64,000 nt of DNA, from the NCBI RefSeq assembly GCF_905220565.1, contig NC_059398.1, positions 3,805,177-3,869,176 on the forward strand. Direction: 5' to 3'. Under the pieces are notes generated by a model that had not been told where the DNA came from, made no database searches, and saw only the letters and a list, made by a program, of their open reading frames with translations. The stretch is from Melitaea cinxia (taxonomy: Eukaryota > Arthropoda > Insecta > Lepidoptera > Nymphalidae). The position numbers were made by a program, and so were the translations under genes. Below, piece after piece: positions 22,810 through 34,500 of this stretch; the stretch's first letter is position 1; each line of letters starts with the position of its first letter.

Positions 22810-23925
22810 TTATTAACAGATGTCGATACAGCTAGATTAGTTTACTTCAGCTACTTCCATAGTATAATGTCCTATGGCATTTTGCTATGGGGCAATGCGG
22901 CTGATATTAATGTCATTTTTATTCTGCAGAAAAGGGCTATCCGTTATCCAAATGAGATTTAAAGAATCTCTGAGAAAGAGAAATTTAAAGAGATCAACAT
23001 CCTGACCTTTGCATCGCAGTATATTTATGAAAATATAATGTTCATACGGAAAAATAGGCATTTATTTGTTAGTCGTAGTGATCGACATGCCTCACATGAT
23101 GTAACACTCAGGAACGACCACAAATTAATATTTCCTAAATGCCGGCTCAGGAAAAAAAGTAGTTCCTTTATAGGAATGTCTATCTTATTATACAATAAGA
23201 TTCCGGCTGCGCTTCAATCTCTGCCTTTACTGAAGTTTAAAAAAAATTACTTTGTGTAGTAAAGCCTATTATAACATCAATGAATATCTTAATGATGAAA
23301 AGGCATGGGATTGAATAAAGCTCGACCAGGCTATGTCTTTGATCTCAATCTGTAAATAGATATAGTTAAAATATTGTGAGCAGGTGACATGTAATGGTTT
23401 CGACACACACGATTGGCTGTCTCGTGTTTTTCCTGATCATTTCATGGTCATACTGTTACGTTTTGTCTTCTATATGACTTTAAATTTATAAAAGAGTACC
23501 GAGAGTTTTTTCCTCCAGCTTTTTTTTCTCTCGGCCTACACTAGGGACATTAGTTTATTTTATTTTTTATTGTAATATTTCATAAAGCCGAGGACTATTA
23601 TGTCCTCGGCTTTATGAAATATTATGAATCTAATGTCTACCGAGACATTAGAAATTTAAAGTAACTTAATATTTTGATTATTTTGACGAAGTTGAAGTTG
23701 CACATAACACTGGGTATATTACCTAAGTTTGTAGTGTACCCAATGTTAAAATGTTTGATTTTTTGCTACCTCAACTTTCTTTTATTGTTGTCGAGTTTTT
23801 TTTTATTTATTTGTATTATTATTTTTGTAAATGATATTATTTTGCCTTTCGTTAAGTGTATATTATGACGAAATAAATGTTTTCATTTCATTTCATTTCA
23901 TTTTCATTTCATTCTTTTCATTTCA
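22810..23925 (+). pseudogene. 3' end of a LINE retrotransposon (reverse-transcriptase C-terminus remnant)
   Basis: The translation reads ARLVYFSYFHSIMSYGILLW and QKRAIRY, typical of the end of jockey/CR1-type reverse transcriptase ORFs. After a stop it continues in an open frame to a TAG at 23259, with RKNRHLFVSRSDRHASHDV and MSILLYNKIPAALQSLP. A 3' region follows, ending in a TTTCA-repeat tail (about 23880-23925). 5'-truncated, as usual for LINEs. A perfect hairpin lies at 23573-23624. Confidence 0.75.
23573..23624. repeat. Perfect hairpin, 23-bp arms, 6-base loop
   Basis: Left arm 23573-23595 and right arm 23602-23624 are exact reverse complements around CGAGGAC/GTCCTCG, with loop TATTAT. 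It lies within the LINE 3' region. Confidence 0.9.
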
Positions 23926-25500
23926 TGAGATTAGATAAGTTTTTGATAGTTCGAACTATACTTTAGCTGCAGGAAAATATAGGTACAATACTAGATCAAT
24001 ATTTAGGGTACCGATATACATTAAACTTCGATTTGTGGTTTGATTTTAAAGTTTTACTGTTTTAATGAATGAGAATTCGAATTATTTAATAGAACTTTTT
24101 AATTTTTACATGTGACAGTTGTTCTTAAGGAGAAAACTCGACTCACGTGTCGGAGCTGATACACGCACTTTTTTAGTATGTATATTATTTTTAACAGAAA
24201 TGTAAAATATTTAAATAAAAAAAATTGAGTACCAAAATAAATTACAAGATGGTAACAATTTATGGATAGTTACGAGTTATTTATGTTGATGTACATGATA
24301 CCATTATAACTATGCTGTGATCCAATTGTAAGTATATCTAACTCATCAAACAACATCGAACCGAAAAACTCTTTTTATCTGACTTCCATAAAAGGGGGAG
24401 GTTCTTAATTCGATTGAATTTTTTTATGAATTTTTACGGGGTCGACCGATTTCGATTATTCTTTTTTAATAGAAATGTGGTGCTTGTAATGTGGTTTGAT
24501 TTAAATTTAATTGAGATGTGACAATTACTTTTCGAGTTATATGTAATAATGCGTATTCACTTGACTATTTTTTTCGTCGACCTACGTTGAATTATACCGT
24601 ATAAATTTTCACTGCGTGTACCCATTTAGATATTTTTTATATTTAATCGGAAGCTAATACTTGTTTTGAAATTCCATTCTAAATTTAATTGAGATCTGAT
24701 GATTGCTTTTTGTGTAATCCTTGATAATGCGTATTTACTTGACTATATTTTTGTCTACTTACGTTGTATTGCTTTTATTTTTTTCGTTTGCAAGCAAACA
24801 CAACTATATTTATGATAAAGTTATTGTGTGCATATTTTTCCTAAATATATGTGTAATATAATAAAAGATTTAATCCTTCTTATATAAGTATAAATCACAT
24901 TAATCGCATAAGAAAATAGAGCGAAACTAAAGAATATTATTTAAATAAATATTAGTATTATTTATAAAATAATTACCGATAATCAACAAAATTCTAGAGG
25001 AAATTAATTTTATTAAATAACTAATTTGATAATACTAACGATATATTGTTATCTTGCAGTATCCGTTAATAGCGTTGGATTTTAATCATAATCATAAACT
25101 TTTATTTCAGAACAAGTCCATATTTTGTTAGTAACATTTTTTCTTATAGTCTAATGTTGGTATAATAACAAATTAAGAAATATTGTTCTATTTAAGTAAA
25201 ATTAAAATTATTGACTATTTTACATGGAGTTTCATTTACGCAGCGGTGAATTCTTCTATCTATCCATATCTAAATACACGGAAACGCTTAAATAACGACA
25301 CGCACCTCCTACGCATAATATACCACAGGCTACAATAAATTTACTTGTAGTCTGTGATACGCATTTATATTTTAAGGAGACGTCTTAAATTCTGCTTGCA
25401 GAAGTATTTCATTAATAAACATGTGTCGTATCCTTATTTTTACAAGCGTTATCACTATATTCGATATTAGTCATTCCAAGTAAATAGCGTCATGTACTAA
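23926..25500. other. Intergenic stretch upstream of integrin paralogue 2
   Basis: Holds a reversed family-E element (24365-24815) and then about 700 bases of AT-rich, apparently unique DNA leading to the start of paralogue 2. Nothing coding was recognised. Confidence 0.45.
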
Positions 25501-25506
25501 TATAAG

Positions 25507-25511
25507 TCAGT
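25507..25511 (+). promoter_or_regulatory. Possible arthropod initiator (TCAGT) for integrin paralogue 2
   Basis: A TCAGT pentamer, the usual arthropod Inr core, lies 54 bases upstream of the start codon in otherwise AT-rich DNA. No convincing TATA box at the right distance was seen. Such a short motif occurs often by chance. Confidence 0.25.
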
Positions 25512-25564
25512 ATAATTTGTATTTTCAACAAATGTGGTGTTAATTATTTTATATTAATAACATA

Positions 25565-25571
25565 ATGAAAC
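25565..25571 (+). CDS. Seven-base first coding exon of integrin paralogue 2
   Basis: ATG AAA C is followed by a GTGAGT donor. Joined to the acceptor at 27489 it gives Met-Lys-Gln-Ile-Leu-Phe-Thr-Ile-Ile-Leu, a good signal-peptide start. The 1.9-kb intron that follows contains SINE fragments and an element-B copy. The parallel structure in the other paralogue supports it. Confidence 0.72.
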
Positions 25572-28500
25572 GTGAGTACTGTAATGTTTTAAAATAAATA
25601 TTTTAGTATTACGGTAAACTATTTTTCTTATATTCGTACAACAGAAACTTTTGTTTTCATTAATGTATTTACATTTAGGTGTAGCATTATAATTATGTAC
25701 TTGTATAATGGAACTCGTCAAGTAGTGGAAAATCGACTATAATTAATATAAATTATAAGTTGGAACATTATTAAGGCTCTGTTGTCAAAGACTACTTCTA
25801 TAATAATAAACAAAAGAGTGTATATGCGTGTGTGTCAAATACGTGGTAATGTGTGTCATTTTTTTTACTGATTTAAGATATTTTAATGCATAATTAAAAA
25901 AAAAAAAACATGAGCATCCTCACTTCTTCTCTATATAAACTATAAGTGTGCGAAATTTCATACTCCTCCGTCTGCGAAATTTAAAAAAAAGGGTTACAAA
26001 GTTTTTGCTTCACGTATCTAAAAAAACTGATTCCTAAAAAGTTTTCCCTGGATTTTTACCAGGGCGAACACTAAGAACGAACGAAATTAGTTATTATGCC
26101 ACAATGTTTAAAAATATTATCCTATTGGACATCTGCAAGCCAGTGATCTCATAAATAACCTGTGTAATATTTAAATACTGAAGTCAGCCGCTTATTTAGT
26201 TGCTAGGCAATATTGACGTACTACATAAACTCGCGCTGTGTACAACAGACATGCAGGTGTGTGGTAAAATATATAAAATGTTTAAAAAATATTTTGACTA
26301 ACGCTTTTTTGAAAAGGACGTTTGATATAAAACTATCCATGAGACGTACATTTGTTGTAACGGCATTAAGATTAAGGTCCAACACATTCCTTTAAATAAA
26401 TTCGTATTTTTTATGAAAAGTTGTAATAATTGTTGTTTAATTTGTTGCTTTAATTGTGGATTGTGTAATTATGTAGAAGACGTACAACATGTTTTGAACA
26501 TACAAGACACGCTATCCAAGTTAGTCCTGAATCTACTAGAAGTCGGCTGTTTAATCGGATCTTATCTGAATCTATATCACAATATGCCAAAACTGTAGTA
26601 GAGTTAGTTTATTTCAAAATGTTCCTAAGTTTTAACTTTATATAGACTAGTTTAGTATAGGACCGTCATGTATATATGTTATAAGAAGGCCCTAAATATA
26701 GATATATAAAAACATGCTCTGTGACCAAATTAAATTATATCATGCACAAATTATGAATTGATTATATTTATTGACAACCGTTCTGAATCTCGTGTATTGT
26801 AGTCACCTAAATGACGACGGTTTCGCATTCGATTCCCGCTCGGAATATGTAAAATTAAATTAATCGGAATTTGTAAAATATTTGTTTCTGGTCTTTGTAA
26901 GTCTCCCCACAGTGCTTCGGAGAGCACGTTAAGGTATCGGTCTAGGTTTCTATCTTGGATCACTTTAGCCTATCGTAGTCCACTGCTGGACATAGGGCTC
27001 CACAAGTTCACGCCAAAAATGGCGTGAACTCATGTGTGTTGCCCATAGTCACCACGCTGGGCAAACGGGTTGGTGACCGCAGGGCTGGCTTTGTCGCTCC
27101 GAAGACGCTGCTGCCGGTCTTCGGCCTGTGTATTTCAAAGCCAGCAGTTAGATGGTTATCCCGCCATCGGTCGGCTTAATAAGTTCCAAGGTGGTAGTGG
27201 AACTGTGTTATCCCTTAGTCGCCTCTTACGACACCCACGGGAAGAGGTGGGTGGAACGGGTGGTTATATTATTTACTGCTGTAAACACAAAGCATAATAT
27301 TGATATTCTGGATAGATAGACCTTATACAATTATAATGATCGTTACATATGATAAAGAAAATCTGCCAACATGCAGTGGAGCGATGTGGTGGATTAAGCT
27401 CCTATATGAAAAAAACCTTTCTCCAACAGCGGCACGACGTTAGGCTGAATCAGTCGACCAATCAATCAATTCTAAAAATTACTTTCAGAAATACTATTTA
27501 CGATTATATTATGGCATATGAAACCTACCATGACACTTTGCGAGGAAGAAGTTGTTATCAGCCAGAAACATCTACGCAATGGGTCATATTTTGGCTACAG
27601 TATGGCTTTTTTACAAAATGAGTAAGTATTTAACAATAAAGATACATCGACAAAGTAATAAATATTAAATCTATCTTTAAAATCAATTTTATTTAGTTAT
27701 AATTATTTATTTCTCATTCGTATTGAAATTTACAAATTACAAAAAAAAATTAACTAATTAAATAGTGAAAAGTAAACAGATATAGAAATTAACCAAAAAT
27801 ACAAATCTTGAATTTTTTCTTATACATACCTTTAACCCGCAGCTTCGCTCGAATTGTTTTTTTTTTTTTTTTTTAATAAAAAGTATGATATGTTACTTCT
27901 TACACCTCCAAGAATATGTGTACAAAGTTTCATGATGATCGGTTAAGTAGTTTTCGCGTGAAAGCGTAACAAATAAACTTACATTCACATTTATAAAACC
28001 TATTATATTATATATTAGGGATAAAAAAAATATATTGGGAAATAGGGATATTTTTTTTATTTACTTTTTTAATTTTTATTTTTCCAGCCTTGTAATTAGT
28101 GCACCGAGAGCCGATAACATTGGAGAAATATATATTTTGAATACAGAAGAAAATTCAACAGAGAAAATAAATTTCAATATCCGACGAGGTAAATCCTGAA
28201 AATTAACAATATTATAACTCCATTATTGTAAGTATATTTGGTATGTTAGATATTTAATCATTTTCCATAGCAAAACTCAATGCGCTTGTGATTTATACCA
28301 TGACAAACAAATGATGAAAAACAAAGGAAGCCCTGCGAACTTCGTACAGCGGTACGTACGTGTACCGCTAACATTTTTAGAATGAAAACTTTTTACGCAC
28401 GCTTGACTTGGGGAGTAAGTCGAAGAGTAGGTGAATGCGTGACGAGAGTGTTACGAAAAGTACGATCGGGCTAGGCGAACGGAACAAAAGAGAGAGGTGC

Positions 28501-31500
28501 GAGCGTTTCGTATATCTAAGACACAGTGCAGGCCTATTGTGCAGGCTTACTGCTAAAGTAGTTTTATTTCAGCGTGGTCTAAAACACAGTTTTTTAGTTT
28601 TTTTTTTTTTTTGTATGTAATCTCTCATTCTAATTTAATTAAACGAAATTTTCATTCGATAACAACATTGGAATCACAAAAAAGAATAAAAATATTTTAT
28701 TTTCTGATTATAATTTATCGATATTTTTTTTACCTTGTCTTGACAATAACGAACACAAAAAAGTTATCTAATTATGCATCAGTTTGGAAGTTATGAGCGT
28801 ACATATATTTCGATTATTCATTTTATTTATATGAATAAAAATTGATTATATGAATCTTCAAAATCAAAATCAAAAACAGCTTTATTCAAATAGGCCCCAA
28901 GAGCAGAGAAATATTTTTTGTTTGTTTACAAAGGATAAACACTTTTTTTTACTTTTCTACATTTCATCATTAATTTTAATTTTTAATTTTTAGACTATAC
29001 TAAACATAATGTAGACTACTGGTTGGGTGCCACTGTGAGCAAGGGTTCCTCATATTTCGTGGTGAGTTTCGTTTTGGGTTACAATACCTTGATAATTTAA
29101 AAATCAATTCAAGTTCCATGACAAAAATGTTGCATGATTCGTGAAAAAACATCACAGATCAATTTGTAAGATAAACAAATACTTATTTGATAATCTTATT
29201 TACGACAATTGCGTTTTAACGGTCAAAATATATAGATAAATATTAATTTAAACTTGTAACAGGTTTTTTTTTACTAAGCTTCATAGTATTTTATCGGTAT
29301 TAGTAAATCGGAAAAACTTAGGTAAAATTGGAAAAATAACGAAAAACTTTGTGACTAAACTTTGTACTAACTAAAACTTGTATTTATTATTGTACAATCA
29401 TTATAAAATTTTAAAATAAATAAATAATTTTTACAATTTGTATTAAAATAATCTTTTTTTTTTTAGACTTGTGCTCCAAGGACCATAACACAAGGTAAAT
29501 TTAATTAAATAATATTTTTATCGTATTTGCTAAAGTAATAAGTTGAAAAAAAAAAATACAATAAATATAAAAATTATACATTTTTTACCTGACGTTTTTG
29601 CCTGTTTCGTTTTGACTTTCCTTCAAGAAGTAAAAATTTGAAACAGTAGCTAATGAAATATTTGATTAACAACAATGTATATAAACTGTAAATTCCTTAA
29701 AACATATAATTATATGTCATATATAAAGACAATTAAAAAAATATTTTTACGCGTAACTCAGTGTTATATTTTGTTTCTTTTTTTCATTTTCTTAAAGTTA
29801 ACTTTTAAGTAATTTCTATAAAAAAATAAGCGACGATGCCATTATAAGTTATATTATATTTCAGGTCATACAATACCGACGGGGACATGTTTCAGTTTCC
29901 GAAAAGAAGAAGTACTTCAGCTAATGAGCAAAAATATCCTTGATACAAGATTTAGTAAGCTTATTTCATGAATATTAATCAATATAGGTGTACAGCCTCA
30001 AATTTTAACTCAATGACGTAAAAAAATCTACTCAACTAGTTATATACTAAATGTCATAAATATGGAAATATATCGGTATGATAAAAGTTATATTTCTCTA
30101 AATTTTTATTTATATAATAACAAAAAAAAAACTTTAATCATTAATTTTTGACGTGTATTGAAATTTCTTATTATAAAAATATACAAATAAAAATAAGGTT
30201 CAATATAAGATAAGCTATCTATATATATAAAAATGAATGTTTGTCTGTATGTCCTTCATAGAATCGTAAACTATGCATTTGATCATGTCATGATCTTGAA
30301 GCAGTGTTGTGCATGAGGCACAAAGGTTTCTGAGTTGGTACGACCACAAAAAAAAGCATAACAACGCGCGCAGGGTACAGCTAGTATATATTATAAAAAC
30401 AAAATATTTGATTTTTTATTGCTTTGTATTGGATAATCTCAAAAACAACTGGATGTTTGGAGTGTTTTAAATTTCTTTCAAGTTGTTACTAAGAAATAGG
30501 CTGTATTTTAACGGGGAAAAAGGAAACAGCCAAAAACATAAATTTAAGGCGTGAGTGGACGCGGGCGGATAGCTAATAATAAATTAATTTCTAAATCCAT
30601 GTAACTTGTAATTCCTCTAATTAGATGAATGAATTTAACCTATAATATAGTATTATTCATTTGTTTTTTATTTTAGAAGTGAGATTTTTTGGTATGTAGA
30701 GCCACTTGGCGTGTACTATAGAAACTACAAAGATTGTTACAATAATATCGATAGGTTACAAAACCTACAAAGGTTGTTACAATAATATTACATTGCATTA
30801 AACTAACTAGCGCTGGAACGGAAATCTAAAGCTTTAGATTTGTCACTACATAGTATAAAACAAAGTCGCTTTCGCTGTCCCTGCACATGTATGTACGCTT
30901 AGATCTTTAAAACTACGCAACGGATTTTGATGCGGTTTTTTTTAATAGATAGATTGATTCAAGAGGAAGGTTTATATGTATAATAACATCCATTAAATAG
31001 TGGAGAAATACTGTTATTTTTGAGTTTTCTAATGTTATGTCGTAAATACTTATATTTTTTTTTTCGCTTAAATTGCAAACGCAGGCGAACCCTACGAGAT
31101 TTATCAAAATAATGTACTAAGTATTGTACACATTGAAAAGGTCTACAGAAAACTCCGCGATGGTATATACCTATCTCTTATGGATATCCCACAATAAAAT
31201 TTTTTTGTCATTTACTTTTTACGACAAATAATGGCTAATTTTCGAAGCGATTTTAACCAATACAGCATTAATCCTTATCCAATTAAATACCTTAAATATG
31301 TTTTTTATTTAATATAGATCTATATAGCCTTTTACAGCATATGATTTAAATGAATATTTTCGAAGATATTGCAGATTTAAAAATCGCGGTACGTAGCGTT
31401 TGCGGCGGTTCCGGCCGGCTTTTACTCTAAGTTAACGCGTGCGGGCCACGGGCAGTAATGAATAAATCAAAACTACTGGATCGATTTTAATCATTTTTTC

Positions 31501-34500
31501 AGTGAATGACATAGGCTATAATTATATTTTATACCCGTGCGAAGCCGGAGCGGGTCGCTAGTATAAATATAAACGAGACTTAAAAATTAGTTTGCCAAAG
31601 AAGTTTCACTTCTGACATGTGAACTTTGTACGCACGCACTTTTTTATTATTTAACAGGATTGCTAGTAGTACATAATTGCGTTATATAACAATTTCAATT
31701 TTTCGTAATACCTAAGCAAGCTAAACTAAGCTTTATTACAGTTATCCTGTTGATAGCAATGTAGTTCACATAACTATGACGAATAAATAAATAGAACTTC
31801 TCAATGATCATTATAATTGAATAAATTAGAAATAATTGATGGACTTTTTTGGAGACCAAATCACTTTTAAACCGACTTCAAAAACTTAAAAAAAAATTCT
31901 TAATTCATAATTTTTTTCGAGCCTTATAACTTTTAACTGGGTGTACTGACATTGACGATTACTTTTTAAGTTATTCTTAGTAAGGCGCATTGACTATTTA
32001 TTCGACTACCTGCTTTGAGGATATTCTCATTTTATTACTTGACGCTATAAATAAATAAAATCATTATAATTGTTAGCAATGTCACCTTTTTTCAGATGGA
32101 GGAATAGACTCGTTTGGTTGGAGTATTAATGTCGATGCTCTAGACAAAGTGTACATCGGCAGTCCTTTGCTAAATGGTGGTAAGTAGTTGAGTCATAGTA
32201 TTAAAAACTATCATAATTATTGTGTATGAATTGATAATTATTGTATAAATATATATTTATGTAACTACATGTGTGTGTATTCATCATTATGTTTGTTATC
32301 TGGTATATATTACATAGTACAGTATATGTTTTATCACATATTATTAAAACGGTACTACTGCACTTTTTAGCCTGTTTTATGACATTGTATTTACATTTTT
32401 TTTTATACCACTAGGTCGGCCAATAAGCGCACGGCTCACCTGATGGTAACCGATTACCGTAGCTTATAGACGCCTGCAACACTAGAAACATCGCAAGCGC
32501 CTTGCTGACTTTATCACCAATTCCCCCAGGAGCTCTGGTCACCTTACTCACCAACAGGAACACAATGCTACTTGAAAACAGTATTATTTTGTTGTGATCT
32601 TCTGTAAGGTAGAGGTACTGCCCCAGTCGGGCTGCTCCAGATTTTGTAAGGTAGAGGTACTGCCCCAGTCGGGCTGCTCCAGATTTTGACCAGGATATTT
32701 CCTGATGTGCCCTACCTCAGTTAAATTATGTTTACTGAAAGAGATCTCCTCTAGAGATGAGTCTGCCTTTGCACACAAAAATTGTAACATAACGTTTTTA
32801 TTATTTTAAAGTGCAATAAAGAATGTAAATAAACAAGTCATTTATAAGTCAATATTAATGTTTTTCAGTTTAATTTTTTCGCAAATCGCGGATTTTTTCG
32901 AGCGTTTGGAGACTTATGGGATTGTGAAGACTAGGTGCCAAAAAGAAGAAAAAAAAATTGGTTGCCTGTAAAGTCGGTATACGGGCGAAAGTTTTACGTG
33001 ACAACGACTTGCTAACTGTGCTCGAGTGGAAGGGACGCGTGCCTTTCACTTTTTATGTCTGTCTCTCTCGCTCTTAGGTGGGCTAACCATGCCCGAGTGG
33101 AAGGGACGCGTGCCTCTCACTCGCTCTCATTGTGAGCGCATAACGTGAGCGGAGCGTAACGCAGTTTCTTGAAGTGTCACCCGGCAAACCAATTTATAAG
33201 ACGTAGTCACGTCAAAAAAAAATTATGATTCTCTTTTACCACTTATTAAAATAATTTAAAAAGCATTAACGTATGCATGCATATCACGTCTTTCAAATAA
33301 CGAAGAAATAATAATCTGCTAGTTTCCATTGTGAAGCTGGCCGTAGGATGGGCTAGAAAATTAAATGATAATTATTCTAGCCCGTCAAATGTAAACTATT
33401 AAGTAGCTCTTATTTCAAAAAACTGACGAATTGGACGGGGTCAAAATCATAGCTAAAAGGAAGAGAGGGGCGATGTTCGAAAGTCGTAGTTATAAATGTA
33501 AAACTTTATTGATGATTTCAGCCACTTCATCTTGTAAAAACCGCGCCCGATAATACCTAGGTCTTCTTTTTTTGCAACTTTGTATCTTCCATTTCAACAT
33601 GTCTCACCTAAATTAAAAATTACCTGTTTCTCGAAATGCACACGTTTCTGCTTGTTCTCTTACAACCTAACTGCATCGTTTATAAACCGATTTTGATGAT
33701 TCTTTTTCTGATCATCTTATCTCAGAGAAATCGACAGGAACCTTCAAAAATCGTAGTGCCGATTAGTGCGTTTGTTAATCATTTTTTTGTCCACTTCCAT
33801 GTGATCAGCTGTTCCAATCGCGCGACTTTATATAGTCGCGTATGTATCATAGAATGTAATTGCGTAGGTACATATATTATTATCCTAACTGCGGTTTGTA
33901 AGTATCGCAAAACGCTACGAAATAAACAAATAGTATTTTTTTTTTTATCATTTCGCAGGTTTCGTGGAGATTTATGAAACGAGCGCCAGTGCTCCATATA
34001 TTTTGCTAAACACCACGAAAACATACAATTTCGGTATATACTTACAATATTTACACTATTTAAGGATTTTACTCTGGAACTTTGAATATTTGTGTAACGT
34101 TACACTTTGAACGGTAATAACTAGCAGTGCCCGAGACTTAGTCCGCGTGGAATTACAAAAAATATTGTTTACTTTACAGAGTTACAAAATAAATAAATTT
34201 CTTAAATAAAAGTAGCCTAAGTTACTCCTTATTACAGACTTCAAAAGCACTAGAAGCGCTATTTGTTAAATTAAAATTATATTAGTGTTTAAATACTAAT
34301 TACCATCAATCAATATACATATAATAAAAATTATCTATGATAAAAAGTCTGTACATTTCAACGCAAACAACACCCAAAACAATGATTGTCAGAATTTTTG
34401 TCTGTTTGTCTGTTTGTTTGTGCGTTTGTGCACGTTAATCTCATAAACGGCTAAGGCGATTTAGATGAAGTTTTTACTAATATGAGGTAAGCTTAACTAA

